A DNA stretch of 64,000 nt from Sipunculus nudus (GCA_026874595.1 CM049307.1:20997079-21061078); one strand, 5' to 3'; shown: positions 15,101 to 26,748, numbered from the stretch's first letter. Program-made: numbers and translations. The notes: generated by a model from the sequence alone, not told the origin.

Positions 15101-18100
15101 CCTTGTAGTTCTAAGCAACCACTTTTCTGTTAACTGTAACAACATCAAAAAGCTAAATTTAAATTTCTATATAACAGTATACAAGATGTTTCATTCAAAA
15201 GTAGAATATTTTTGTGAATTCATAGCACAATTCTTCTACTAGTGGAGAATCAAAATTGATCCCCAGATAACCACACAAACCCGAAATTTCAATTTCTGTT
15301 AAATTAATGCAGGAAACTGAACACATGTAATCTTGATTACAGCATAATGAGTATTTATTGATTTACGAAACACAGACAAAAACTCTGTCAGAGTCAATAC
15401 ACCAGGTTTATTTCCAGTTTCTGTAATGGCATGTCCTGAAAAAAATTAAATAAGGCCACAAAAGTCTGCTAAAATCCATTACTTATAAGCACACATGTGA
15501 TCTTCATGACTTTTGGGATATTCTCAATACATTAAACAATTCAGGACATCAATATACAGGGTTAGTCTATTTATTTATTTATTTTTGCAAAAGCATAACC
15601 AACTGACCATGTTTTTTTCTGTTGCATTACTTGTTGATGCCATAAAATGATACAGGGACTGAGGAGCAGTGGCGTCTGAGAGAGAGCTAGCCTGTACATT
15701 CAGCCTCCAATTGTTGGAAAGACTTCAGAATACTGCAGGTTAGAGTTACTCTTATGATCTAATCCCTTTACATCAGGGTTGGACCCAGGTATAGTACTTG
15801 TGAGATGGTAAAGGCCACGTAGAGGCACATGACTTTTACAAAGTATCTAGTTACAAGTACAGATTAGTTTTATTTGAATTCAGTTACACCCAATAATAAT
15901 TGCATAAATCCCATGTATTTGTAAGTCAACATGTCCATTTTCAGTATTACCTTATTCAATGTATTAAGTTCCCTCCCCCCTCCCCATTTGGAGGAGATCA
16001 CATTAAGAAAACTAAGAGATGAGCCATCCGAACCTCACTTTTTTCCATAACCAATATAGCCTGGTGCATTGCAATATGTTGATATTTACTTTCTTCTTTT
16101 ATGAACTACACTTTTATATCGTATTTCTTCTTGTTTAAAATAGAAACTTAAATCCTGAAACTAGGTTTTTTTTCCTAACAAGACGGTGCGGTGTGAAATG
16201 GAAGGTTTCCTGTTTATCTTCCATGCAGCCATCATCAGAGGGCAGGTTCTTGAGTGATAATATGCTGCCTTTGAAGGACAAACATGTTATAGATTTGGAA
16301 ACAAAAACAAGGGACCCATGGGTCACGGCGCTCAGCTGAAGTTTGAAATTATAGCCAATGAAAAATATGCACAATATTCAAATGAAATGTTTTTCATATA
16401 TATAAGCATATGAGAAGCTATGAGGAAAGGGGCCCTCCTACTTGGTAATAATAAAGTTCTAAATATATGAGTGCAAAATTAATACTCTGACAAGACTGTC
16501 ATATAGAAAAACAGTAACAGTTTTGAGATACTGTGATCCATATGAAAAATTTACAGATGTACAGGCAAGTGGACAGAATAGACTAAATACTTTTATTCAC
16601 TTTCCAGGGAATATTGCATTTAAGTTTATATACAAGCCTATTTTTTTTTTTAGCATATCCACTTTTTCCATTAAAAAGTTTTATCTGATTCATTTTTTTA
16701 TTTACAAGTTTTATAAATTTGTAATAAAAAACCTGAAAATATAAGTTTAAATATCAGAATTCTAAGTTGCAAACATTATATATCCAGAGTGTAGCTCATA
16801 TAGGGTCATATTATGCATACACATATATTTTATTATTTTTAATCACAAATGTTTAAACTGAATTTAAAAGAAAATAATGCCAAAACTTGGCACCTTAAGA
16901 TTTTTCCTTGAATCACTATTAAATAGTTTTGCACATTGGAGTTTTCAGTACCTGGTTATTTTTTATTCACCGAAATAAAATAAAAGATTCAGTAAATTTG
17001 TTAAAATAAGAACATCTTTTCAAATAAAGTATACACACTGTTGGTTGAATGAGGGACAAACAATATCATTGTGCTAATTACTATCTCAGGTATAATTTAT
17101 TACTGGAATTAATAGTCAATTTCACACCTGGTGAAGTTCTTACTCTTCTGAAGTAAGGAATTACATATCTGATGAACATCCATACTTTCATAGCAATACA
17201 CCACTTTGTGGACACAATTAAATGTGCACTTTAATCATTGTAACCCTGGTGGTACAATACAAAATCTAAAATGTAGCATAGCCAAGAATAAGAATGAATC
17301 AAATACAGAAAATTATAACATTCATCTAGCGTACTACTAGGTGGTCTATATGTAAACATATAACCAATATGAAAACTTGAATAAAAGCTACTCTTTTCAT
17401 TCAATTCCTTTGAAATTTCAGATTTTAAAAGATTAAATCCTTATGTATATATGCTTTGAAAATTAAATCATCAGTGCTTACAGGGAAAAAATGTGCCACT
17501 GCCAAAGTAAGACATAATTTCAGGAGTTGATTTTTTATTTATGCTAATAATTTGAAAAATTTGCAAAATTCAGATCTAATTTTGGGTAAACAATTGAATC
17601 TTGATAAAATAAAGTTGGGATTCCTGAAACAAAGTCTCCAGCTTCAGCAATTTCCATGTTAGGTGAGTTAATATATTTCCTGATTTTTTAAAAATTGCAT
17701 TATATTTGGGCAAATAACTTAAAAAAATATGCAATACTGACCTAATTTTTGGTATATTCATAGAAAATGTATGGAAGAATATGAATACGAAATATGATCA
17801 AAAACAGATCAGTGGTTTTGATATTAGGCAGCCTTGAATTGTAATAATGGCTTTTTTTATGAAAAACGGAGGTTTTTCCTTAATATCTCAAAGGAAGAGA
17901 GTCCTAGTGACCTAATTTTCAGTATGGTAGGTGATTTTGGGGACATCTAATAGTATGCTTAATTTTGGATTCATAGGTCCAACGGTTTCAAAACGTGCCT
18001 TGTTAACGGACGGCCGTTATAGTCAGCTGAGCTAATTAAATTTAGTATTCTTTTCTACATTGATAAATTTTTATTAATACTTTAATCAACAATGTTTACA

Positions 18101-21100
18101 GAATTTTTTTGTTAACATCAATATAGATTGAGTTGGCCACACAAATATCCAAATCCAAGCAAACACATGACATTTGCCTAAATATCCTAAGAAACCGTCA
18201 CTTGGGTAATCCAAATGGACAACATGTGACAGAATTATTCATTTTTCTTTATAGCCTCGCTTAATACTACCAAACTGAATAATATTTATAAATTTTAATT
18301 GTTTAACACAGACCACCAAGAACTAATTACAGATCTTCCATGGCAAGTCTCGACGCACACCCATGAATGAATAACACACATGACTGCAGACTGGTGTGTT
18401 AATTATTTACTATGTAAATACTTTATGTCCATACCTTAAACAAAGTATCAAAAGTATCTTCATATCTCCAATGTTTACTACAATGAAATCAGGTCAAAGG
18501 ACCCATTAATAAAACAGTAATACCATGTTATCACTGGTAATATGATAAGGTAGGCAACTCAGCCAAAACCCTTTGACAGCGGCCAATCCAGACGGGTCAC
18601 GTAAGGTCATGGCACTGTGCATCACTTAAACAGTCAACAAAGGCTGCTTCCTCCACCATTTGGAATAGAGGACATCCAATTCAGACATCACCACAAAAGG
18701 TTATCCAGGTAGCTTGTACTGATGGTTGAAAACAATGGAAATTGGATGGATTTGGATCATATGGATTACACACAAAAGGAAGATATGTGAGTGAGTTTAA
18801 AAGGGTAGAGAACGTAACTTCCCTCATTGTCCGAGAAAGGTTTTGGCTGAGTTGCCTACCTTGTCATATTACAAGTGATAACATGGTATTACCAGTTTAT
18901 TATTGCGTAGTTTGACCTGATTTTGTTGTAGTATCTCTAAGAACATTGGAGATATGAAGTCTTTATTATAAATATGGATTTAGGTGCCTGTGTTATGAAC
19001 CCAATAGCTCGGAGAATATGGGTCACAGAGACCTAATTTCAGGTATCCAAGGATATTTTGCATGGACCTCCCTAGATGTCAAGAAAGAAGATTCTGTAGA
19101 TCCAGTGGTTACAATTTGTTCCCTGTTAACAGACGGACAGATGGACAGACAAATGGAAGACAGTCAAAGAGTGAATGCTAAATCTCATATGACTTTAAGT
19201 CAGCTGAGCTAAAAACACATGATAGATGAAAGTTCCCTCATAGGTCCTGATTATGCCACCTAATGCTCTGTTTGTTACCTCTTGATAACATGGGAAATAC
19301 GAGCTGACAAGTGGAAAGTAGCATTTGACACATGGTCCCTTTGGTATTTACCACTGGCAAACTGGGGCATGTTGGAGTAACTTAATTTGTCCTACTTGGC
19401 ATTAAGGGAGCAAATAATGAAACCAAGATCTTACTAGTAAAAATAACAGACTTTATTGACAAATAAAATTGAACAAATTGGACAAGAAACACTGTATAAA
19501 CCAGTTCCTGTTTGGTTACTATGACAACTAAGACACCTGGTCATTGGGCCTTTAGTTCTGTTATTTGGAAACTGAAAGGTTGCAAGTTATTTGTACTCTT
19601 AACATCTGGTGATCACATAAGTAAAGACCCTCCTAAATCTTCCCAGGATTCTTTAATAGTTAACTTATTTTCTTTAGAGCAAGACAATATTTTTATTGCT
19701 GTTGCTATAGGTCCCACCAATCATACCTGTAGGCTAAAGTTCCAGCACTTCCTATGAGCATGTGTACTGACACTGACTGACACATAGATCTATGGAAGCT
19801 TTTTCTTTGGCACAGACTGACAGACCTTACCTGTAGAACAATTGCTATTGTTCCAGCAAATACAGTGGAGCACCATTAATCTGAACATAGGGGGGGGGAC
19901 AAGGCTTTTGTTCAGTTAAATGAACGTTCAGATGAACGATCATGTGTAAAATAACAGTGGCATCAGTGTCAACACCCTGATATTACAACTATGAATAGTG
20001 GCATGGTTTCACAGACATCAGTATGCTTTCAGAGTTATTAAAGGGAACCAGAACAGAAAAATATGTGATAAATATCTATTTACTTACATAGAATGAACAA
20101 ATCAATGTTCATCCAAGTAATTATTAATATCATATTTCAAACTAGGTACTTCTCACAAGATTATTTGTCATTGAAGTACATGAACCAGTTATTCCCTTGC
20201 GGAACGTGTGGATATCCACCATGACAGTTTAACCGCCTCTGTACCGCTCCCTATGTGTGAACAGTTAAACTAACTTGTCATCGGACGCAGTGCTCATCGT
20301 CTTTTGTCTCTTGGAAACCTGCGTGACTTGCGTCAGGCTTTTAAGTCCCTTAGCTTGTTACAACTGCCTTGGTGTCACTTATGGTTTATCTGCCAAGTTG
20401 AACTCTCTGGCCAAGTGTCTCGAAGATGTTTGAGAAATAAAGCGCTATAAATAAAGTGACTGGACAGGTCACTTGAGTTTGTGAGACCCTGACTCCATCT
20501 CACATGAAACTTGCTGCAATTGGTGTTTTCGTGGTAAAGATTTGCTAAATTGTGAATTAACATGCATGTCATGATAAAGCTTAAATAGAAAAACAGATTT
20601 GCTTGCAATGTTAAACTGCTCAAATAAGTACAAGTTTGAGCCTATCTGAGTCCTACTTTATCAGCACAGAATCTACTCGCTGTCATGGCTGGATGGTTTA
20701 CCTGAGTAGAGAACTCAACAAGGTACAACAAAAGATAAATTAGGTGATCTGACTGATGGTTGTTTTCACACCTACAGCTGCTTAATTGAGTACAAGTCCC
20801 AACAAAGGGTTGGCTTCATGTGCACAACCCGGTCTATTAGGTGTTGTCACACCTGCAACTCAACAACCGGTGAAGCATTCATTAATTAGTCAAGACCGAG
20901 AGTAAATACACATGCGGCGGTCTGCTCTTCTGATGCAATATATATTATTTTCAGATGACCAAATTTTCATTTGTAAAAATATTCAGATAAATGGTCATAA
21001 TTTCCATTCTCATGTTTCAGTTATGGATAAACAGATTCACTGATAACCTGTGCTCCCCTGAAGTAGTAAGTCCAAATCAGTGTCCCCTGTTCCATGGAAG

Positions 21101-22591
21101 CAGAGGACAAAAAATATGTACTCACAGATTAATGTTTAAACAAATACCTATACACATATATGTTAATTCAAATCATTTTTTATAGGTTTAAGATTCAGTC
21201 CATTATGTCCTGCTGGATACATCTATGGGAACTATTTCTCTGGCACTGACCAACGGACCAACCAGAACATTTGCTATTTAGGAACAAATATTAATTTTAT
21301 TAAATTTTAATTGTGGCACATTATGCAGGAATTTCTACAACTTGGAGAATACTCATATATAGACCAAGAAATTTGCAAAATTACCAAAGAATTTTCATAA
21401 AATTTGACAGAAGTGAACTGCTTGATTTTAAATTGTTTATGAACTAAGAAAGTTATGAATATATGAACTCACAGATGAATGTTAAACAAAAGACCTATTG
21501 ACCTATATATGGTCATTTTTAATAGGTTTGAGATTAAGTGCACATCTGATTTTTAAAATAGGCCAACCCCCAGTTAAACATGTTAAGAAATTAAAGAAAA
21601 AGGATTAATATAATGGGCTTTATTAACAAATTTATAGTTGTAGGTAGCCCTGTAACTTTAAAGTTTATCCATTAATTGCATAGAGTATTACTCATAATGC
21701 TAATATCTGTATGTAAGCCCACTTATAGCTCTTTACTTAATTGTGGAAGTGCTAACTTGGAATAGCCCAGACCTCTGGGGCAATGTGTTCAGGTCCGGAG
21801 CTCTAGACACATTGTATTTTTATTCATACCAAACATGAAGTTACAATTTATATCAGATCGAGTCCACACAAAACATGTATATGCTATCATATGTCCTCAA
21901 GCTTGATGCCAAATATTTTTTATCTGAAGAACTTTTGTCAGATCTGACCAAGCTATACAGGGTGAACTCTCCACCCAACACCCTCCAATGCAAAACAAGT
22001 AAAAAGAGTTATAAAATAGCATAACACAAAATAACATGGCTGTAGACTAACTAAGAGAGAATGTGCATGAAACAACTGATAGCAGAAGTGTATTGGTTAG
22101 GGAAACAAAAGGGTATCACCTGTTAACAAACTTCATCAAAATATAATTCTGTTAAGTGTTATAGTCTATAGATCTGTCTGATGATCAGTGATGTATAATA
22201 TTATGGTATTCAATATAAATAATTAATCATTAGTAGTGCGTCGGATAATCTACAAAAAATCATGATCAAATACAAAAAGAAAACTGCAAGTTAGACTGAA
22301 TGGGAAAGGCATAAGCAATCTGTGTGAATAGGTGAGTATCACAGGAGTGGGAGGGGTTAAGTTTGACAGTTCAAAGTGGCCTACACTGAACATTTTCTGG
22401 TGAAACTTCTCCATGGGGACGGCATCCCTCTTCACAGGCTTTGCAGCCTTCTCGTCTGCAGGTTTCTGGGCTGGATCAGACGCTGCTGGGTCTGGACTGT
22501 CTGTCTGTTGAGCCATGCTGCTCTCTGCTTCCTTATCGTTTACAGTAGCTGAGTTTTCCACTGATACACCGGCTACCGTGTTCTCTGCCAT
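1590..22591 (-). CDS. PDXDC1: PDXDC1 homologue, 5' part (six exons, truncated by window edge)
   Basis: Six minus-strand exons (22591-22385, 6755-6679, 5332-5258, 2923-2828, 2317-2162, 1779-1590) join with consistent phases at every junction into 267 residues without a stop. Residues 1-68 are a low-complexity Ala/Asp/Glu/Lys-rich leader. Residues 70-120 are charged and probably helical. From about residue 162 the protein matches my memory of vertebrate PDXDC1: an LGHALAAYVST segment, then TTRIVSD, then YFHEEEREGL at 211-220, and GQYLATQ at the end. PDXDC1 belongs to the group II pyridoxal-phosphate-dependent decarboxylase fold, but its substrate is not firmly established. The cofactor lysine and most of the catalytic domain lie beyond position 1. 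The initiator Met is the first AUG that opens this frame next to a plausible leader; another in-frame start nine codons upstream is possible. Family assignment is strong; the exon 1 donor is the weakest junction. Confidence 0.88.
1780..2827 (-). other. PDXDC1 introns 4 and 5 and intervening sequence
   Basis: Apart from exon 5 this is plain AT-rich intron. At 2600-2640 a short segment (caggggcctagccagg) resembles the end of hAT elements that begin CAGGGGC, but no second end was found, so it is only a possible fragment. Confidence 0.5.
2162..2317 (-). CDS. PDXDC1: PDXDC1 exon 5
   Basis: This 156-bp exon has acceptor CAATTGCAG and donor TTCAG|GTAGGT. It encodes residues 153-203, including EIAVLGHALAAYVSTFEP and TTRIVSDLTIWISKLF. 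These align with the start of the decarboxylase-fold domain of PDXDC1 (LGH.L.AYIST and TTRILSD in vertebrates, from memory). Confidence 0.9.
2828..2923 (-). CDS. PDXDC1: PDXDC1 exon 4
   Basis: This 96-bp exon has acceptor CTCACAG and donor AAT|GTTAGT. It encodes GQKLEDIIENLHNLIQHEYY and then KKEEGQDPSKL. The aliphatic helix resembles the GSGQD..ILQLVQNLM segment I recall from vertebrate PDXDC1. Joining to exon 5 makes Ile152 across the splice site. Confidence 0.85.
3111..3355. other. Intron sequence with G12 homopolymer
   Basis: An uninterrupted run of about 12 G at 3227-3238 sits in purine-rich intron sequence just before the tandem repeat. No gene is seen. Confidence 0.5.
3356..4110. repeat. 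255-bp tandem repeat, three copies, in PDXDC1 intron
   Basis: The phrase atgttgtatggaaaaacac starts at 3356, 3611 and 3866, giving a strict 255-bp period. The copies differ at only a few positions; the third has a one-base deletion and breaks off near 4110. Matching 61-residue open frames on the minus strand in each copy come from the repeat and are not genes. It lies between exons 3 and 4 of PDXDC1. The high identity implies recent expansion. Confidence 0.95.
4820..5140. repeat. Possible interspersed repeat
   Basis: The segment opens caccaggggggtatgctttc and contains a run of gatccagatccag-type sequence and a short imperfect palindrome, ttgcatttcttagaatgcag, at the end. This layout resembles a dispersed invertebrate repeat style. 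No second copy was found in the window, so confidence is low. Confidence 0.3.
5258..5332 (-). CDS. PDXDC1: PDXDC1 exon 3
   Basis: This 75-bp exon lies between acceptor ATATTGCAG and donor GA|GTATGT. It encodes a very charged stretch, KKFEDERNEKRKERL, followed by TQHIPDVIKG. Phases match exons 2 and 4 exactly. The charged segment is predicted helical or coiled-coil. Confidence 0.83.
6088..6145. repeat. (TA)n microsatellite
   Basis: Uninterrupted alternating T and A for about 58 bp within the PDXDC1 intron between exons 2 and 3. Such tracts are prone to length variation. Confidence 0.97.
6679..6755 (-). CDS. PDXDC1: PDXDC1 exon 2
   Basis: This 77-bp exon has a pyrimidine-rich acceptor (TTTTTTTAACAG) and a good donor (AA|GTAAGT). 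It encodes NYMNPMLAELEQKVRQ and onward to AALDRIN-like sequence (NNEALDRIN), matching the Leu-Ala-Glu segment near the N-terminus of PDXDC1. It ends in phase 2, completed by the first base of exon 3. Confidence 0.85.
12130..13397 (-). repeat. Interspersed repeat with three tandem units (family A related)
   Basis: Three related units carry the phrase ctcaaaggatatgggtaaca followed by gagacc, near 12556, 12891 and 13203 (spacing roughly 310-335 bp). Units also share caatcatggtgatcaatg and ggtggtgccacc. The right end, tcagctgagctaaaa near 13384-13397, is the same terminus seen in the family A copy ending at 18034 and in the fragment ending at 19213. No protein is encoded. Confidence 0.8.
16307..18034 (-). 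mobile_element. Family A non-autonomous element, copy 1
   Basis: The left boundary begins aacaagggacccatgggtca and the right boundary ends tcagctgagcta. Read on the minus strand it matches the two other large copies (32356-33827 and 51379-54158), including shared blocks around 16381-16560 and 17130-17280 that recur inverted at 53030-53340. It has no coding capacity. Short gctcagctga inverted termini suggest a DNA transposon or a similar unit, but the class is unknown. Confidence 0.8.
18458..18959. repeat. Long inverted repeat (foldback or MITE-like)
   Basis: The left arm 18458-18570 and right arm 18839-18959 are reverse complements over about 115 bp. The inner 34 bp differ at one position, and the outer parts have scattered differences and small gaps. 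The 268-bp spacer is unrelated to the arms. No clear target duplication is visible. The transcript of intron 1 could fold here into a long hairpin. Confidence 0.92.
18985..19213 (-). repeat. Family A terminal fragment
   Basis: It carries the gagacctaatttcagg phrase, a segment with gttaacagacggacag, and the terminus tcagctgagctaaaa. It corresponds to the end of the repeat at 13200-13397. It immediately follows the long inverted repeat. Confidence 0.75.
19864..19945. repeat. Possible transposon end
   Basis: The segment begins cagtggagcaccattaatct and then has a G9 run, resembling ends of pogo/Tigger-type elements that begin CAGTGGA. A matching opposite end was not found. Confidence 0.25.
21116..21545. 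repeat. Diverged direct repeat pair
   Basis: Segments 21116-21200 and 21458-21545 both read: actcacag, then an aatgtttaaacaaa-like stretch, then acctat, then ataggtttaagatt or close variants. A weaker match also links 19780-19860 with 21213-21290. Together they look like an old duplicated repeat within intron 1. Confidence 0.5.
22385..22591 (-). CDS. PDXDC1: PDXDC1 exon 1 (coding part)
   Basis: It encodes residues 1-69, beginning MAENTVAGVS and ending EKFHQKMFS. The ATG is at 22591-22589. The reading frame stays open past the exon into unrelated sequence. The donor at AGT|GTAGGC is weak but is the only nearby GT that leaves phase 0, as exon 2 requires. The leader is disordered in composition, with many Ala, Pro, Asp and Lys. 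A small extra exon inside the long first intron cannot be excluded. Confidence 0.75.
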
Positions 22592-23110
22592 GTTTACACG
22601 CTGGCACCCGGCAACCAAAAATCGGTCGCCTTCCTACTTTTGCGACAACCATTTTCGGCCAAATTTCTTGAATTTCCCAAATGTATTTAACAAAAAACTG
22701 TAATCTGTGTTTTATTTCACATAACTATGGATATGATGAGTATTTCCTATTTTTATAGCAATGTATTGTTGAGCTGAATTTTTAACAGCATTCACTAGCT
22801 GCTAATCCGGATTATGTTAGGTCAAGGCCGCACAGACGCACGAAGTTGCCAAGTTGTCAACATTGACGGTTGAGCTGTTGATTCAAGTGTTTGTAACATA
22901 CGCGGGTATGTATGAGTCATTTTGTATGCCGTGTATCAAACTAGTTACTGTAAATGTGCATTTTTATATGATTGAATCGTGTTTCCAGAGGAATCTGGTG
23001 AATTTATTGTTCTCTGTTGAAGTTTAAATGATCAGCAAAGTTCAGCGTGCTACAGTACAGGCCATGCGTGGGCGGGGACCTGTCATAACGACTTGACGAG
23101 ACCACAGGGG
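22592..23110 (-). promoter_or_regulatory. Probable PDXDC1 promoter region
   Basis: The sequence directly upstream of exon 1 is richer in CpG than its surroundings, with a GC box (gggcgggg at about 23070) and no convincing TATA box. This is typical of a housekeeping promoter. On the plus strand, cgcgg|gtatgt at about 22905 could be a donor of a divergent untranslated exon, but nothing else supports one. Confidence 0.45.
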
Positions 23111-23613
23111 CACAACCTGACAACAGGACAATGTACTAGTGTACAGTTAATGACATACATTGTGTGGGAGTACACTTAGTTTGACGGCCATATCCCTTTC
23201 TAAGTACACGATTCTTCAAGTGAACAGTGATTGAAATCACAGTTGAAATCACTTTTTAGTTTTGTCTACAAAATTAAACTATAACAGTCAACTGATTTTC
23301 ATAAAAAAAACACACTTTTTTAAAAGGTACACCCATAACTGTGAATTTCATATTCTTTGTTAATGAATATTTCAGTGTCAGAATAGCAATTTAGAGTAAA
23401 GCTTTTAAGCCCAGGATTCAGGAAATGAAAATATATCAACTTAATTTTTACTTAAAAACTGAAATTATATAATATTTTTTTTTGTATTATATTTCATTTT
23501 CCCAAGCTATTGTTTTTTTTAATAATATGAATGTTTTTTTTTCCAACCAATACATTTCAATAATTAGCTAAGAAAAAAGGACATACAAAAATGAAAATTT
23601 TTATAGAGCCAGT
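23111..23613. other. Intergenic, no feature seen
   Basis: AT-rich DNA between the PDXDC1 promoter and the hAT-like element, with several T and A runs. Confidence 0.6.
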
Positions 23614-23621
23614 CTTAATAC

Positions 23622-25161
23622 CAGGGTTGGGGTAATTGGAATTACCTGTAATTAATTACAATTTTTCAAGTAATTGAATGTAATTTGTAATTGAACAAAA
23701 TTCAATTACAAGTAATTTTAATTGTAATGATGATTACAAGGGTAAAAAGATATGTAATTTCAATTACTTTTCAATTAATTTCCAGTTATTTTCCAAATTC
23801 ATGACAGAGCACCGTACCTCATACCTCATTTCTTTACACTGTTTATCAAAACGCTCTTGGGTATGGAGTAAGCTATGATTATTGAACAAATAGTACCCAT
23901 GTATGTAATATGCATGGTACTTAGTATGCCTTATAAGGTATACGGACCTTTTTTTTTTTTGCAAATGCCTCAACTGCAGTGTAGATAAAGTAAAAAGCTT
24001 AGAACTATAATGTAAACCTGTCCAGAGCTACACTACAACAAGTGTGGGCTTGCTACACATCTCACTTTCACTGAAATGGAGGCTGGAACATACTCTTAAT
24101 GATCTGATTTTATCAGTGTTCATCTGCTAATTAGCTGACACTGAGAGAGTCACAAAAGAGGAAGGCTGATATCAGAATAACCTCATGAGGTTAATAGAGA
24201 TAGGTATCAAGATAGCAGGGCTTTCTCATTTTGCTGGCTATAGTATCTGAACAAGTCTCCACTGTTTCCTGTGCCCTGAGACTCTGGACAGTGCATACTG
24301 TCATACATAAGAAGCTAACCATGGCGAATGCACTGGATTTTCATTAACTTTTCCTATAAATAATTTCATTGCATCAAATTTTAATATATAATATATTCAG
24401 CATGAATATATTTATATGAATTATTCACATAAAATGTTTGCATCAATGAGTTTAGTGAAATCACATTGTATTTAAAATTCAATATATATGACATAACTTA
24501 AATCAGCATTGATAGTAAAAAATTTAAGAAGTATGAGTTAATTAATGTGTAGGATTACTGTATAGGATTGAGGTAGTTGCTAAAATTTTTTTCCATCATC
24601 AGAGGTTTGAAACAACAATTATTTTCACGTGTTCTAATTGGCACATGCCAATGTTAACAAGAAGCAAGACATTTTGTCTGATAAAGGATAATATATGATA
24701 AAAGGATATTAGATGAAATTTATTTGCACAAATGACTTCAAGATAATATGTTTAAAATATAGTTTACCCACAATACATGCAATGTTCATATATGATGATG
24801 ATATCCAATTTTACCTTTCTTTAAGTGAAAAGTGTAAATTGTAACATTATGCAGTGATATATTATCATTAGTATAGCTATTGTGCACTTTAATATATGAC
24901 ACCAGACTGGAGATGTTCACAGTTTTTCCTTTTATAAATTTAATCAGTTGGCCTTTCTAACATGAATGATACTTTACATGAACTATGCCTCTATATATTA
25001 TTTTTTTATAAATTAATTGAATATAATTAATTACTTTTCAAAAGTAATTGTAATTTAATCATTTCTTTGTAAAATTTAAGTAATTTGTAATTGTAATTGA
25101 GAAATTCGGAAGTAATTGTTATTGTAATGATTACTTTTCAATGTAATTGGCCCCAACCCTG
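23622..25161. mobile_element. Non-autonomous hAT-like DNA transposon with 8-bp target duplication
   Basis: The element begins cagggttgggg and ends ccccaaccctg, an 11-bp terminal inverted repeat. It is flanked on both sides by cttaatac (23614-23621 and 25162-25169). An 8-bp duplication of form nTnnnnAn and a CAGGG terminus are hallmarks of hAT transposons. Both subterminal regions are dense in aattac/gtaatt words. The 1540-bp body has no transposase frame, so it must have been moved in trans. Confidence 0.9.
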
Positions 25162-25169
25162 CTTAATAC

Positions 25170-25869
25170 TGTGTACCTTTCTTGTGTCCTGTCAAACATT
25201 GATCATGAAAAGGAAGTTGTGACTTCTGTTGGTAAATTTGGGAGATAAGGCCCAATACTTTAAAATGAAAATAAAGTACAGAAAGTTAAGCAGTTTAAAA
25301 AAATGTCATTTTCAGTAATTTACATTTTAGCAAGATTTAATCTTTGAAGTGTAAAGTTACAAAATAAAGTTACCATGAAAGTTTGTAACAGTTGCTGAAA
25401 AGTTACCATAAACCAAAGAAATGTACTGGAGCAGTGACAAGTCAGATAAAAATATCAGTTAACGCTACATAATTCAGATTTGTAACATTTTGATGCTCTA
25501 GAGCTCTCCATTTAATATGTTGATTACTGCAATCTGGTATGACCAACAGAGCAGTTTACATAAAATGTCTGAAATAAAACCATATTTTAGGTCATTAATT
25601 ATTTTAACAATATTTAATGCTCAGTTTTAAGTGTAAAATGACTGAAAGGTTGCTGAAGAGCCACTGAAAAGTAATGAAAAATTTTAAAGAAACTGTACAG
25701 ATATGTTTTCAATTAAAAAAAATAGATATCCTTACATAATTGTGATTTGGGAAAATTTTGGTACATTTCTGATATTTATGGTAAATGTTTGGCTTTTTTC
25801 AGCAATTACCAGACCTTTATTAATAACCTTTCTTGGTTGCCCTTTACTTTGTGCTGATAATACCACAAC
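25170..25869. other. Intergenic, no feature seen
   Basis: AT-rich sequence with no gene or repeat recognised. Base composition changes sharply to GC-rich at about 25870, where the retroelement remnant starts. Confidence 0.6.
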
Positions 25870-26329
25870 GTTCCCCTTTCTTTCCTCCATGTTGCATTTC
25901 AACACCTGTTGTGTCTGCTGCAAAATCCTTACAGTCCCTTTCCCGTAAGCGAAAGTTGTCGCTAGTTACCTCAGCTGGCCTGTCTGGGCCGTCTTCTGCT
26001 TATACTATCTTGAGCAAGCTTTCCCGGTTTTGCTCTTCATTAATGTCAGATCTAGAAGATTCGTCTAGACCCACCTCGATTGGTCCTATGGCCTCCCCAG
26101 CTCCGCCGGCTCTCTCCCCTCGGCCGTTGTCTTCCCCTCCGGCCCGCGCCGGCTTCCTTCACTGCCTCCTGCGTCTGCTGGTGTTGCCACTCTTGATTCA
26201 GCTGTGTTTCCTCGGGTGCAGGTACGTGTCTCCTTCTTTTCAGCCACCCAAGATTGCAGTCTCTGATGGCACCTTGGATTGCTGTCCTGCGGTTCCTGTT
26301 CCCGGCCGCCCGGCTGTTTCTTTGTTACA

Positions 26330-26601
26330 GGCTCCTGTTGCTGTTCCGCCTGCCGTCCTGGCTCCCGAACCTCGGGTTTGCCGAGAAATCCCAGCTCACT
26401 CCCACCCAGTTCCTACAGTTTCTGGGTGTGGTCCTCAATTTTGCGTCTGGGACTGCGCGTCTCCCAGGCGGTTTTGCTCAGAAACTCCGGGCGCAGATCC
26501 ATTCTTTTCTCACGTCCCGCCGTGTAGACTCTCGTGCCGCAGCTTCTCTCCACGGCGCTCTCAATTTGGCTGCAACTTTTGTTCCATTCGGTCGGCTCTA
26601 G
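26330..26601 (+). pseudogene. DIRS reverse transcriptase C-terminal fragment
   Basis: The frame reads NLGFAEKSQLTPTQFLQFLG, then AASLHGALNLAATFVPFGRL up to a stop. This corresponds to the connection and thumb region of DIRS reverse transcriptases (KS.LTPTQ...FLGV and VP.GRL motifs). The catalytic YxDD box that should precede it is missing. The expected next segment is in another frame. Confidence 0.82.
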
Positions 26602-26748
26602 CTCCTCCACGATCGCGGTCTTCTCAAAGTGCATTCGGTGCGTCCTACTGTCCTCCTGTTTCACCTCACATAGCAGGTCCTGCGTCCCTGGCTGGACCTT
26701 ACCTTTCTCCTTCAGGGCATTCTTTTCTCCCAGGAGATCGACTGTAGG

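Larger units (their letters stand above)
6756..22384 (-). other. PDXDC1 intron 1 (15.6 kb)
   Basis: The long first intron is AT-rich and has no exon I can support. Its repeats are listed separately (12130-13397, 16307-18034, 18458-18959, 18985-19213, 21116-21545). Between 6760 and 12130, and from 13400 to 16300, I see no recognisable gene or mobile element, only short low-complexity tracts. A short text at 9610-9760, with gtggtcac phrases in both orientations, may be a decayed transposon end. Confidence 0.65.

Noticed and set aside
16135-16374. Minus-strand 79-codon open frame as an exon
   Set aside because: Overlaps the end of a family A element; no homology or splice signals.
25833-26747. 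304-codon open frame as a host gene
   Set aside because: Ser/Pro-rich shadow frame across the GC-rich DIRS remnant; domain matches lie in other frames.
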